Notes: generated from the sequence alone by a model not told the origin. 36,577 bases of DNA from Marinilabilia sp. (GCF_016278715.1 NZ_JADQBH010000239.1:1-36577); one strand, 5' to 3'; counted from the stretch's first letter, positions 1 through 8,541 are shown. Program-made: numbers and translations.

Positions 1-1
1 A

Positions 2-145
2 AAGAAATATGGCAGTAAGCTTCATATAGTGAGTGTTATAGACAACCTGACCAAAGGAGCTTCCGGGCAGGCTGTTCAGAATATGAATTTAATGTTTGGT
101 TTGGACGAATCGGAGGGGCTACGACTTAAGCCAGTGGCTTTTTGA
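2..145 (+). CDS. argC: N-acyl-gamma-glutamyl-phosphate reductase, C-terminal end (partial)
   Basis: The open frame that enters from the left edge (first full codon at base 2) ends with TGA at 143-145. It encodes about 47 residues, including [19 protein letters not shown] and ending LRLKPVAF. The [13 protein letters not shown] stretch is the conserved C-terminal motif of ArgC, the NADPH-dependent reductase of acylglutamyl phosphate. Only the end is present, so the catalytic Cys cannot be checked. Its position just before argD fits the usual Bacteroidetes argC-argD order. Given the downstream carbamoyltransferase, the natural substrate is probably the N-succinyl form (inference). Confidence 0.9.
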   Translation, partial: KKYGSKLHIVSVIDNLTKGASGQAVQNMNLMFGLDESEGLRLKPVAF

Positions 146-219
146 GATAGATAAGGGTTGTTTTTTACGGTTTAAATTTAGGTGTTCATTTTTTCAATCC
201 CACACCCGAAGATTCGTTT

Positions 220-247
220 GTCGCTGCACCCAGTTGAGTGCAGCGAC
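220..247 (+). repeat. Perfect inverted repeat (hairpin) in argC-argD gap
   Basis: GTCGCTGCAC (220-229) and GTGCAGCGAC (238-247) are perfect reverse complements around an 8-base loop, and one more T-A pair can be added outside. The stem is GC-rich and lies about 75 bases after the argC stop. Only a short T-run (249-251) follows, so it is a weak candidate for an intrinsic terminator. It could instead be an mRNA 3'-end stabilising hairpin. Confidence 0.6.
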
Positions 248-343
248 ATTTCCAAACCAATTATTGCAAGAACTTAAGTATGAGCTATACAAGTTTAGGG
301 AAGTATCGCTTTACTTAGAGTTAACCCCGATTTAGAAAATGTT

Positions 344-372
344 GGCTTTCACCAATTTTTTCTGTGAAAGCC
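344..372 (+). terminator. Hairpin with T-rich tail upstream of argD
   Basis: GGCTTTCAC (344-352) and GTGAAAGCC (364-372) are perfect reverse complements with an 11-base T-rich loop, followed by TTTCATTTTC. The shape resembles an intrinsic terminator or attenuator placed about 90 bases before the argD start. The T tract is interrupted by C, so termination may be partial. The role is inferred. Confidence 0.45.
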
Positions 373-462
373 TTTCATTTTCATAATCGTTGAGCGGCAT
401 CGCTTAATCCGGGTAGAAGAAATAAGTGCCGGTATCTCCGGAATCTTTAAGATTTTTCGTTT

Positions 463-1590
463 ATGAAACTTTTCGACGTTTATCCGCTGATGGATGTTAC
501 TCCGGTATCGGGTAAGGGATGTTATATTACAGATGAGCAGGGGACTGAATATCTGGATTTGTATGGGGGACATGCTGTTATTTCTATCGGGCATTCACAT
601 CCTCATTACATTCAGCGTATTGAGAACCAGTTGGAGCAAATTGGGTTTTATTCCAATTCGGTAATGAATCCTCTTCAGCAGGAGTTGGCCCGTAAGCTTG
701 GTAAAATGTCCGGTATGGACGAGTACTCCCTTTTCCTTTGCAACAGCGGGGCCGAAGCCAACGAAAATGCTTTGAAACTGGCCTCTTTTGCTACCGGAAA
801 GAAGCGGGTCATTGCTTTCAATAAGGCTTTTCACGGACGGACGTCGGCGGCTGTTAGTGTGACCGATAACGAAAGAATCCGGGCTAACATAAACAAGGGA
901 TCTGAGGCGACCTTTTTGCCCATCAACAACGTTGGGCTGGTTGAAGAAGAACTAAAATCCGGAGATGTGTGTGCGGTTATTATTGAAGGGATTCAGGGCA
1001 TAGGAGGCGTTCAGATACCGGACGATTTATTTTTGAAGTCGCTGGAGCAGTTATGCAAAAAATATGATTGCAAGCTCATTCTTGATGAAATACAGTCGGG
1101 GTATGGGCGTAGCGGAAATTTCTTCGCATTTCAAAAAGCAGATATTAAACCAGATATAGTAACAACAGCCAAAGGAATGGCCAATGGATTCCCCATTGGT
1201 GGTGTTTTGATTAGCCCCGATATTGAGGCCAGGCATGGAATGCTTGGCGCAACTTTTGGAGGCAATTATCTTGCTTGTGCGGCCGGTCTTGCTGTGCTGG
1301 AGGTAATGGAGTCCGAAATGCTAATCAAAAATGCTGCCGAAACGGGCGATTATCTGTTGACGGAGCTTGGAAAGATGGATGGAATTAAGGAAGTTCGGGG
1401 TCGGGGTCTGATGATTGGACTTGAATTCGACACCGAAGTAGCACCGCTTAGAAGAACCCTGATGAAGGAAGAGCATATTTTTACGGGGGTTTCTTCGACC
1501 AATATCATCAGACTGTTGCCACCGCTTACCCTGACGGTGGAGCAGGCATCTGTCTTTGTCCGGGCTTTAGGCCGCCTTTTGGCACCCTAA
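463..1590 (+). CDS. argD: N-acetyl/N-succinylornithine aminotransferase
   Basis: A 375-residue class III PLP aminotransferase that transfers an amino group from glutamate to N-acylglutamate semialdehyde, giving N-acylornithine in arginine synthesis (cytoplasmic). Visible motifs are the phosphate-binding NSGAEAN (94-100), the HGRT element, the DEIQSGYGRSG segment with the ring-nitrogen Asp at 208, and the Schiff-base Lys237 in TTAKGMANGFPIGG. The length is typical of ArgD. The ATG at 463 gives the expected short N-terminus (MKLFDVYPLMDVTPVSGKG). It is followed after 6 bases by the HNH-like gene, indicating one transcript. Given the Pro90 carbamoyltransferase nearby, the succinyl substrate is likely. 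Confidence 0.93.
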   Translation: MKLFDVYPLMDVTPVSGKGCYITDEQGTEYLDLYGGHAVISIGHSHPHYIQRIENQLEQIGFYSNSVMNPLQQELARKLGKMSGMDEYSLFLCNSGAEANENALKLASFATGKKRVIAFNKAFHGRTSAAVSVTDNERIRANINKGSEATFLPINNVGLVEEELKSGDVCAVIIEGIQGIGGVQIPDDLFLKSLEQLCKKYDCKLILDEIQSGYGRSGNFFAFQKADIKPDIVTTAKGMANGFPIGGVLISPDIEARHGMLGATFGGNYLACAAGLAVLEVMESEMLIKNAAETGDYLLTELGKMDGIKEVRGRGLMIGLEFDTEVAPLRRTLMKEEHIFTGVSSTNIIRLLPPLTLTVEQASVFVRALGRLLAP

Positions 1591-1596
1591 ACCCTA

Positions 1597-2214
1597 ATGA
1601 TTATGGTTGAGTCTTATTGGAATGAAGAATGGAAAGAGATTCCTTTTGAAAAAGGAGCATTGAGAAAACGGTATGCAGTCTCTAATTACGGACGTATTAT
1701 CAGTTTCTGTGCTGATGACCGAAGTGATGCTGCATTTGTAAAAGGTGGAGTGCTGAAAGGCTACAGGACCTTGCCACTCAGGCCTTTCGGAAGGTCTACT
1801 ACTTTTTACGTGCACAAGCTTGTTGCTGAGCAATTCATTGATAAAAATGATGATGGTCAGACATTTGTGATTCATTTGGATTACAATAAGTGTAATAACT
1901 TTGTGGAAAACTTGCGATGGGCAAATAAAAAGGATATGTTTGATCATCAGCAGGGCAATCCTTCGGTTTTGGAAGGACGAAAAAGAATGAAAGCCCGAAA
2001 ACCTTGCGAGGGTGCCAAACTTACCGATACACAGGTGATGTTGCTGAAAAAACGCATTTCAGATCCGGGGCGTAAGACTCGTCTTAAAATTATTGCCCGC
2101 CAGTTTGGGATCAGCGAAATTCAATTACATCGAATCAAACGCGGCGAAAACTGGGCGCACATTAATATTCAGGAGAAGTCGATTATTGGAGAAAATAAAA
2201 TTTATCCGGAATGA
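1597..2214 (+). CDS. NUMOD4/HNH-type protein with C-terminal helix-turn-helix, inside the arg/pro operon
   Basis: 205 residues with three recognisable parts. Residues about 10-37 look like NUMOD4 (EEWKEIPFE, then YAVSNYGRIISF). Residues about 72-108 look like the HNH_3 nuclease fold (VHKLVAEQF, then VIHLDYNKCNNFVENLRW). Residues about 140-190 form an HTH (KLTDTQVMLL, then IIARQFGISEIQLHRIKRG). This is the architecture of free-standing homing endonucleases such as I-HmuI relatives. The residue before the central His93 is Ile92, where the family usually has Asn (VNHxDG); His73, His93 and Asn100/Asn101 are present. It starts 6 bases after argD and overlaps proC by ATGA, so it is a true operon member. 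A regulator derived from a homing nuclease is one reading; nuclease activity is uncertain. ATG at 1603 is an alternative start. Confidence 0.8.
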   Translation: MIMVESYWNEEWKEIPFEKGALRKRYAVSNYGRIISFCADDRSDAAFVKGGVLKGYRTLPLRPFGRSTTFYVHKLVAEQFIDKNDDGQTFVIHLDYNKCNNFVENLRWANKKDMFDHQQGNPSVLEGRKRMKARKPCEGAKLTDTQVMLLKKRISDPGRKTRLKIIARQFGISEIQLHRIKRGENWAHINIQEKSIIGENKIYPE

Positions 2215-3017
2215 TCAAAAAAATTGCAATTATAGGTGGCGGAAATCTTGGTACTGCCATTGCCAGAGGGCTGGTGAGCTCCGTTAAGCCTTTTGATGGC
2301 GAGATTGTGGTAACTCGCCGTAGGGTGCATCTGATTAAGTCTTTGGAGGAATTCGGGATTGTTGTGGGCCAGGATAACGTGGGGGCTGTGAAAAATGCAG
2401 ACCTTGTTATTTTGGCAGTGAAACCTTTCCAGCTGGAGGATATCCTGGCAGAAATTGAACCTGCCTTGTCGGATAAAGCTTTGCTGATCTCTTTGGCTGC
2501 AGGTGTTGATGCCCGCCAGATTTCCGATATGGCATCCGGCAGAAAATCCATTTTCCGGGTGATGCCCAATACGGCCATCTCCATCGGAGAATCCATGACT
2601 TGCGTCTCTTCTTATGAAGCAACAGAAGAGCAGGAGGCTGTTATTAGGGATTTGTTTGAACCCACAGGGATTGTTCAGTTTATTCCGGAGGAGCTCATGG
2701 CTTCTGCAACGGTGCTTGCCGCGTGTGGAATTGCTTTTGCGCTAAGGTTTATTCGTGCAGCTACTCAGGGTGGGGTCGAGATTGGATTTGGCTCTGATTT
2801 GGCCCTTAAAATTGCCTCTCAAACAGTGAAAGGCGCCGCAGAGCTGATCATCAGAGGAGAAACTCATCCCGAAGCGGAGATTGATAAAGTGACCACTCCG
2901 AGAGGGATAACCATCTCCGGATTGAACGAGATGGAGCACCAGGGCTTTAGCTCTGCTCTCATCAAAGGGTTAATTACTTCATTCGAGAAAATTGAAAACG
3001 GAAGTAAAAAGAAGTGA
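2211..3017 (+). CDS. proC: Pyrroline-5-carboxylate reductase
   Basis: A 268-residue enzyme catalysing the last step of proline synthesis, NAD(P)H-dependent reduction of pyrroline-5-carboxylate. The N-terminal Rossmann motif IAIIGGGNLGTAIARGL (residues 5-21) and the conserved RVMPNTAISIGESMT block identify P5CR. The C-terminal dimerisation region carries TTPRGITISGLNEME, close to the family signature with its TPGGxT core. Length is normal. The start overlaps the preceding HNH-like gene (ATGA, 2211-2214) and the end overlaps proB (GTGA, 3014-3017), so translational coupling is likely on both sides. Confidence 0.95.
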   Translation: MIKKIAIIGGGNLGTAIARGLVSSVKPFDGEIVVTRRRVHLIKSLEEFGIVVGQDNVGAVKNADLVILAVKPFQLEDILAEIEPALSDKALLISLAAGVDARQISDMASGRKSIFRVMPNTAISIGESMTCVSSYEATEEQEAVIRDLFEPTGIVQFIPEELMASATVLAACGIAFALRFIRAATQGGVEIGFGSDLALKIASQTVKGAAELIIRGETHPEAEIDKVTTPRGITISGLNEMEHQGFSSALIKGLITSFEKIENGSKKK

Positions 3018-4117
3018 CAAAATCAGATTTGTATTATAGGTCTATTACCATTAAAGTCGGGTCGAACGTGCTTACCCGCCCGGATGGAACGCTGGATTTG
3101 AAGAGGATTGAACATCTGACTTCGCAAATTGCGCAATTGCATGAACTGGGATTAGCTGTTATTCTGGTTTCCAGTGGTGCTGTGGCTGCCGGTCGAAGTA
3201 TGGTGGTCAATAAAATCGCCAAAGACCCTGTGTCCGAAAGGCAGCTCTTATCCTCGGTTGGACAGGTGAAATTGGTCAATATCTATTCTGAATTGTTTGC
3301 CGCAAATGGTCTGATCTGCTCACAGGTTCTGGTGACTAAGCAGGATTTTGGCACTCGGGAGCATTATCTGAATATGAAGAACTGTCTTTCGGTCTTGCTC
3401 GAAAACAACATTGTGCCGATAATAAATGAGAATGATGCTGTGTCGGTTACTGCTTTAATGTTTACCGATAATGATGAGTTGGCCGGAATGGTTTCTTCTA
3501 TGATGAGTACCGACGCACTTTTCATTTTGAGCAATGTGGATGGTATTTTTACCGGAATGCCCGGAGAACCAGGCTCGGTACTGGTTCCTTTAATAAATGA
3601 GGATGAAAACGATTTGGAAAAATATATTTCTACCACCAGAAGCAATTTTGGAAGGGGAGGAATGCTGACAAAATGCCGGGTTGCCCGAAAAACGGCGGAC
3701 TCGGGTGTGGCGGTACACATTGCCAATGGAATGCGCGACAATATTATTCTCGACCTTGCCCGAACACCGGCAGAGGTTGCACATACTCGTTTTGAGCCCA
3801 ATAGTCCAAAACCCGCCATTAAAAAGTGGATGGCGTATGCCGAGGGGTTTGCGAAAGCGGAAGTGGAAGTGAATGAAGGTGCCAGGTTAGCTCTGACCGG
3901 AACGAAAGCAAGAAGTTTATTGCTGGCCGGAGTGACTTCTTTTTCCGGGGACTTTCAAAAAGGGGACCTGTTGAGAATTCGCGACCCCAAAGGAGTTCTT
4001 ATCGGAATCGGAAGAGCTCAGTACGAAAAATCAATTGCCCTTCGACATCTGAAGGATAGCAGATATCGGCCACTGGTTCATTACGATTATCTGTTTATCT
4101 ATCCCGATGTTCACTGA
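3014..4117 (+). CDS. proB: Glutamate 5-kinase with C-terminal PUA domain
   Basis: 367 residues: an amino-acid kinase domain (about 8-260) followed by a PUA domain (about 275-360). It phosphorylates glutamate to gamma-glutamyl phosphate, the committed step of proline synthesis. Motifs are IKVGSNVL (from residue 13), the VSSGAVAAGR loop, the INENDAVSV element, and the FGRGGMLTKCRVARK segment (family GTGGMxTKxxAA). The GTG start at 3014 overlaps the proC stop; it is chosen because it gives SITIKVGS at the normal distance from the N-terminus. proA follows after 47 bases. Feedback inhibition by proline is known for the family and cannot be judged here. Confidence 0.95.
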   Translation: MTKSDLYYRSITIKVGSNVLTRPDGTLDLKRIEHLTSQIAQLHELGLAVILVSSGAVAAGRSMVVNKIAKDPVSERQLLSSVGQVKLVNIYSELFAANGLICSQVLVTKQDFGTREHYLNMKNCLSVLLENNIVPIINENDAVSVTALMFTDNDELAGMVSSMMSTDALFILSNVDGIFTGMPGEPGSVLVPLINEDENDLEKYISTTRSNFGRGGMLTKCRVARKTADSGVAVHIANGMRDNIILDLARTPAEVAHTRFEPNSPKPAIKKWMAYAEGFAKAEVEVNEGARLALTGTKARSLLLAGVTSFSGDFQKGDLLRIRDPKGVLIGIGRAQYEKSIALRHLKDSRYRPLVHYDYLFIYPDVH

Positions 4118-4164
4118 ACCGCCAATGAGGTTTTATTGATTGAAATATAAGTAAAAGACTGGAT

Positions 4165-5412
4165 ATGACCAACCTGGAACAGTTTAAAAAAGCAAAAGAG
4201 GCAGCATGTATTATGGTGCGTCTGAATGATGATTTTATCCGGACTATTTTATTGGATCTTGCGGACAATATGGTGGCAAAAATCGCATTGTTATTGAGCG
4301 CCAATAAAAAGGATTTGGAGCGGATGAAAGAGTCCGATCCGCGTTACGACAGATTAAAACTTACCGCAGAACGCATCGAGGGTATTGCTTCTGATATGCG
4401 CGATGTAGCCAATATGAACTCTCCCTTGGGCGAGGTGCTTACCGAACGCTCCATGCCATCAGGTCTTAATCTGAAAAAGGTGACTGTTCCCATCGGAGTG
4501 GTTGGGGTAATCTATGAAGCTCGTCCCAATGTTACGTTCGACGTATTTGCCCTGTGCTTTAAGTCGGGTAATGTATCGGTGTTGAAGGGCGGACAGGATG
4601 CATGGCATTCCAATCTGGCCGCAGTGGGGATCATTCGTGAATGTCTGGCGTCACACTCTGTATCCTCAGAGGTGATTCAGTTGCTTCCACCTGATCGGGA
4701 AGCTGCCCGGGATCTGATGCAGGCCGATGGCTATGTGGATATGCTGATACCACGCGGCTCTCAGGGGCTGATTAATTCGGTTCGTGAGGGATCCAAGATA
4801 CCGGTTATTGAGACGGGAGCCGGAATTGTACACACTTATGTGGATGCTTCGGCCGATCTGGAAAAATCCAAGAAAGTGGTTTACAATGCTAAAACTCGGA
4901 GGCCCAGTGTTTGTAATGCATTGGATTGCCTGGTGATTCATGTTGATCGATTAAATGATTTACATGAGTTGGTTGCCGCTATGGCTATGAAAAATGTTGC
5001 TATCGAAGCCGATGAAAGGGCCTATAAGGTTCTGACGTCGCATTATCCTGAAAGCCTTTTAGAAAAAGCAGATGGGGAATCTTTTGGAACCGAGTTTCTG
5101 GATTTTCGGATGGCTGTTAAAGTAGTTGATAGCTTTGATGAAGCCTTAAAACACATTGCGAAGTATAGCTCCAGACACAGCGAAGCCATAATGGCCGAGG
5201 ATGCCGGGGTGGTCGCACGCTTCTTTAATGAAGTGGATGCCGCTGCTGTGTATGCGAACACTTCTACCGCATTCACCGATGGGGCTCAGTTTGGTCTGGG
5301 TGCCGAAATAGGCATCAGTACTCAGAAATTGCATGCCCGTGGCCCGATGGGACTCAGAGAACTGACCAGCTATAAATGGCTGATTGAGAGTGACGGGATT
5401 GCTCGTCCCTGA
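4165..5412 (+). CDS. proA: Gamma-glutamyl phosphate reductase
   Basis: 415 residues, the usual ProA length, in the aldehyde dehydrogenase fold. It reduces glutamyl phosphate to glutamate semialdehyde with NADPH, acting together with ProB. Seen are the PIGVVGVIYEARPNVT nucleotide-binding segment (109-124), the IPRGSQGLI loop, and the catalytic Cys250 in RRPSVCNALD. The C-terminal FGLGAEIGISTQKLHARGPMGL block is typical of ProA. ATG at 4165 gives the normal N-terminus. A 168-base gap to the next gene contains no gene that I recognise. Confidence 0.95.
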   Translation: MTNLEQFKKAKEAACIMVRLNDDFIRTILLDLADNMVAKIALLLSANKKDLERMKESDPRYDRLKLTAERIEGIASDMRDVANMNSPLGEVLTERSMPSGLNLKKVTVPIGVVGVIYEARPNVTFDVFALCFKSGNVSVLKGGQDAWHSNLAAVGIIRECLASHSVSSEVIQLLPPDREAARDLMQADGYVDMLIPRGSQGLINSVREGSKIPVIETGAGIVHTYVDASADLEKSKKVVYNAKTRRPSVCNALDCLVIHVDRLNDLHELVAAMAMKNVAIEADERAYKVLTSHYPESLLEKADGESFGTEFLDFRMAVKVVDSFDEALKHIAKYSSRHSEAIMAEDAGVVARFFNEVDAAAVYANTSTAFTDGAQFGLGAEIGISTQKLHARGPMGLRELTSYKWLIESDGIARP

Positions 5413-5580
5413 TCCGCCATTGTTTCGAAGTCGGACTGGACATTGGAAACCGGAAAGGTAGAACAGGTTGTATAATCTCAAATCTTCTAACCTTCTTTTG
5501 GTTCCCCGTTGGGCTGATTTTGAGGCTTTTTCCTTTATCCTTTAATCTTCAAATAATTAGCACTTTTATATCAAAAAACT

Positions 5581-6528
5581 ATGCAAAGATTTCTTACTCC
5601 TTCAGATATCGGCGATTTAAAGCAGGCACTAAAAGAAGCTGCCGAAGTAAAGAAAAACCCGTTTGCACATCAGCATCTGGGAAAGAATAAAACGATTGTA
5701 TTGATATTTTTCAATTCAAGTTTGCGTACCCGTCTGAGTACCCAGAAAGCCGCCACAAATCTCGGCATGAATGTAATTGTGCTGGATATCAACAAGGACG
5801 GATGGCAACTGGAAACCGAGTTTGGTGTGGTGATGGATGGTGACAAACCTGAGCATATCCGTGAGGCGGTTCCCGTTATCGGGCAGTATTGCGATATCAT
5901 CGGGGTGAGGTCTTTTGCCAGGTTTGAAAACAAAGAGGAAGATTACAGTGAAAGACTGCTCAATCAGTTTATTGAGCTTTCCGGACGGCCGGTTATCAGT
6001 ATGGAGTCGGCTACGCGTCATCCGTTGCAGGCTTTCGCGGATTTGTTTACCATTGAAGAATACCGCTCCGCTCAACGTCCTAAAGTGGTGCTGACCTGGG
6101 CCCCACACCCTAAAGCTCTACCACAGGCTGTGCCTAACTCTTTTGTGGAGTGGATGAAAGAGGCTGATGTGGATTTAACGGTTACCCATCCAAAGGGATA
6201 TGAACTGGCTCCGGAATTTATGGAAGGGGTTAATGTCGAGTACGATCAGAGGAAAGCTTTTGAAGGAGCCGATTTTATCTATGCCAAAAGTTGGGCGAGT
6301 TTTTCAGAATACGGAAAGGTCCTTTCGAAAGATCGCAGCTGGACTGTCGATGAAGAGAAAATGGCCCTGACCAATGATGCTAAGTTTATGCACTGCCTGC
6401 CAGTCAGACGAAATATGGTGGTTAGCGATGCAGTTATTGAAAGTTCGAACTCTATTGTTGTTCAGGAAGCCGCCAACCGCGTGGTTTCTGCCCAGACAGT
6501 TTTAAAAAGAATGCTTGAATCGCTTTAA
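5581..6528 (+). CDS. argF': N-succinylornithine carbamoyltransferase
   Basis: A 315-residue transcarbamylase. The carbamoyl-phosphate motif reads SSLRTR (46-51), the HPLQAFADL segment is present, and MHCLPVRRNMVVSD marks the second-substrate loop. Residue 90 is Pro in DGDKPEHIREAV. In the Bacteroides fragilis enzyme Pro90 sets specificity for N-succinylornithine, while Glu at the matching place in Xanthomonas gives N-acetylornithine specificity (published active-site swap work). The numbering matches without gaps. It therefore makes N-succinylcitrulline, which a deacylase must later unmask. argB starts 21 bases downstream. Classic ArgF is less likely because SSLRTR and the WxxxxE-rich active-site loop follow the acylornithine branch. 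Confidence 0.9.
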   Translation: MQRFLTPSDIGDLKQALKEAAEVKKNPFAHQHLGKNKTIVLIFFNSSLRTRLSTQKAATNLGMNVIVLDINKDGWQLETEFGVVMDGDKPEHIREAVPVIGQYCDIIGVRSFARFENKEEDYSERLLNQFIELSGRPVISMESATRHPLQAFADLFTIEEYRSAQRPKVVLTWAPHPKALPQAVPNSFVEWMKEADVDLTVTHPKGYELAPEFMEGVNVEYDQRKAFEGADFIYAKSWASFSEYGKVLSKDRSWTVDEEKMALTNDAKFMHCLPVRRNMVVSDAVIESSNSIVVQEAANRVVSAQTVLKRMLESL

Positions 6529-6549
6529 TTGCAGTAAAACCAGGGGATA

Positions 6550-7326
6550 ATGGATCAACAACTCACAATAGTAAAAGTAGGAGGAAGAGTATTAGAAAAT
6601 CCGGAAACACTCCATGATTTTCTGGAGGATTTCTCCGCATTGCCGAATCCTAAAATATTGGTTCATGGCGGCGGTCGCTCTGCCACCACGATGGCAAGTC
6701 GTTTGGGTATCGAAACCAAAATGGTGGAGGGCAGGCGAATCACCGATGAGGACATGCTCGAGGTGGTTGTAATGGTATATGGTGGTTTGGTTAACAAAAC
6801 AGTTGTTGCCGGTTTGCAGGCGATGGAAATCAATGCAATGGGCATTACTGGGGCTGATTTGAATCTGATAAAGGCCCATAAACGGGTCGGAGCCGACGTG
6901 GATTACGGTTTTGTGGGTGATGTGGATGAGGTAAATGTCACTTCTCTTATTCCCTTGATTAGGCAGGGAATCGTTCCGGTTGTTGCCCCCTTGACGCACG
7001 ATGGTCAGGGCCGTTTATTGAATACCAATGCCGACACAATTGCTTCTTCTCTGGCAGTTGAATTTTCTAAGATTTTGGATACCAGTCTGATGTTTTGCTT
7101 TGAAAAACCTGGTGTTTTAATTAACCCTGATGATGACAGCTCTGTGATTCCGTTTTTGAACCGGGAGCTTTTTGATATGTATCGGGACGAAGGTATTATT
7201 TCAGAAGGAATGGTTCCCAAACTGGAGAATGGATTTAATTCGCTGGCTAACGGTGTGGTCGAAGTGATAATTACCAATACTGAAGGTTTGTCTGTGCCAG
7301 GAAGCGGCACTACCCTTGGCGTGTAA
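6550..7326 (+). CDS. argB: N-acetyl/N-succinylglutamate kinase
   Basis: A 258-residue amino-acid kinase family member that phosphorylates the gamma-carboxyl of N-acylglutamate. Lys9 lies in IVKVGGRVL and the glycine loop reads VHGGGRSAT (38-46); most bacterial ArgB proteins have HGGGP here, and Arg in place of Pro resembles what I recall of Bacteroides enzymes. MVYGGLVNKTVVAGLQ, GITGADLNLI and GMVPKLENGF are further family blocks. It lies 21 bases after the carbamoyltransferase. The substrate is probably N-succinylglutamate, inferred from the neighbour. Confidence 0.92.
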   Translation: MDQQLTIVKVGGRVLENPETLHDFLEDFSALPNPKILVHGGGRSATTMASRLGIETKMVEGRRITDEDMLEVVVMVYGGLVNKTVVAGLQAMEINAMGITGADLNLIKAHKRVGADVDYGFVGDVDEVNVTSLIPLIRQGIVPVVAPLTHDGQGRLLNTNADTIASSLAVEFSKILDTSLMFCFEKPGVLINPDDDSSVIPFLNRELFDMYRDEGIISEGMVPKLENGFNSLANGVVEVIITNTEGLSVPGSGTTLGV

Positions 7327-7470
7327 GGTTTTTTCTAAACAAATTAAGTTTTCTTTTAGCGAACTTTAATCATAAGCCTTTTGGAATGTGCCATTTATCT
7401 GATTTCGTTAGTTCCTTGGGTAGGTCAATGATTGGAATCTCCACTGCTCATTAACTACTAATTTACAACT

Positions 7471-8541
7471 ATGACTTTACATCCTTATACTGCAGATGCA
7501 ATTCAATTGCTAAAACAAATGATTGCTATCCGTTCGTTTAGCGGGGAAGAGAAGGATGTTGCCGATTTGTTTGAGCAGTTTTTAAAATCCAAAGGGCTGA
7601 ATCCCGAACGGAAAGGGCATAATTTATGGGTGAAATCACAAAACTTTTCTCCCGATAAGCCTACTATACTTCTCAATTCGCACCTGGATACTGTAAAGCC
7701 TTCATCGGCCTGGACTTACGACCCTTTTTGTCCTACCGAAAAGGACGATTGCATTTTTGGACTTGGCAGTAACGATGCCGGAGCTTCTGTCGTTTCACTG
7801 CTGGCTGTTTTTCGAAGACTGAATGAAACTCTTCAGAATTACAATTTTATTTTTTCCGCCACCGCCGAAGAAGAAGTCTCGGGGGATGGGGGTGTGGCTT
7901 CGATTTTAGGTGATTTGGGACGCATTGACCTTGGAATTGTTGGCGAGCCCACCCAAATGCAGATGGCAGTGGCAGAGAAGGGCCTGATGGTTATCGATGG
8001 TGAGGTGAAGGGCAGGAGTGGTCACGCAGCCCGGGAAGAGGGTATTAACGCCATTTATGAAGCGCTGCCGGTATTGGATTGGTTTCGTACTTTTCAATTC
8101 TCTGAGAAATCAGAGTTTCTGGGCCCTGTTAAAATGACAGTGACAGGAATTCAGGCTGGTTTACAGCACAACGTGGTTCCTGATGTTTGTAAATTCATGG
8201 TCGATGTCAGAGTCAATGAATTTTACCGCAATGAGGAACTTTTTCAATTGATTCAGCAGAAAGTTCCGGGTGATTTAAAAGCGCGTTCCTTTCGGTTAAA
8301 CAGTTCATTCATCCCTGTTGGTCATCCACTGGTTCTTCGTGGTGAGCAACTGAAACTTTCCAAGTACGGTTCTCCAACAACATCCGACCAGGCTCGAATG
8401 CCTTTTACTACGATTAAAATCGGGCCCGGGGATTCGGCACGTTCGCATACAGTTGATGAATTTATAGGTAAAAGGGAGATCGTGGAAGGTATCGATATTT
8501 ACTTCAGGTTACTGAATGGATTGAATATTCATTCAATTTAA
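7471..8541 (+). CDS. argE: M20-family N-acylornithine/N-acylcitrulline deacylase (ArgE type)
   Basis: A 356-residue zinc amidohydrolase of the M20/ArgE-DapE family. Metal and catalytic positions are visible: His71 and Asp73 in SHLDTV, Asp102 in GSNDAGA, the acidic pair Glu134/Glu135 in TAEEEVSG, Glu159 in VGEP, and a final His in ARSHTVDEF. The dimerisation domain carries GRSGHAA. In the succinyl pathway this enzyme would remove succinate from N-succinylcitrulline; that substrate is inferred from the Pro90 carbamoyltransferase. The final codons overlap an ArgR-box-like palindrome (8520-8537). Confidence 0.9.
   Translation: MTLHPYTADAIQLLKQMIAIRSFSGEEKDVADLFEQFLKSKGLNPERKGHNLWVKSQNFSPDKPTILLNSHLDTVKPSSAWTYDPFCPTEKDDCIFGLGSNDAGASVVSLLAVFRRLNETLQNYNFIFSATAEEEVSGDGGVASILGDLGRIDLGIVGEPTQMQMAVAEKGLMVIDGEVKGRSGHAAREEGINAIYEALPVLDWFRTFQFSEKSEFLGPVKMTVTGIQAGLQHNVVPDVCKFMVDVRVNEFYRNEELFQLIQQKVPGDLKARSFRLNSSFIPVGHPLVLRGEQLKLSKYGSPTTSDQARMPFTTIKIGPGDSARSHTVDEFIGKREIVEGIDIYFRLLNGLNIHSI
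8520..8537 (+). promoter_or_regulatory. ARG-box-like palindrome at the end of argE
   Basis: The 18-mer ATTGAATATTCATTCAAT is two perfect 7-base inverted arms (ATTGAAT / ATTCAAT) separated by 4 bases. It fits the general ArgR operator WNTGAATWWWWATTCANW at all but one position (a C in the WWWW spacer). It overlaps the last codons of argE and lies about 240 bases before argH. Binding by an ArgR protein is inferred; no argR gene is inside the window. Confidence 0.5.

Larger units (their letters stand above)
146..462 (+). other. argC-argD intergenic region with two hairpins
   Basis: A 317-base gap, unusually long inside this otherwise tight operon. I see no convincing gene in it. It holds two clear inverted repeats (220-247 and 344-372), described separately. 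No exact TTTG / TAnnTTTG promoter pair was found. It may be a transcription attenuation or mRNA-processing region between argC and argD, or simply separate the two transcripts. Confidence 0.6.
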
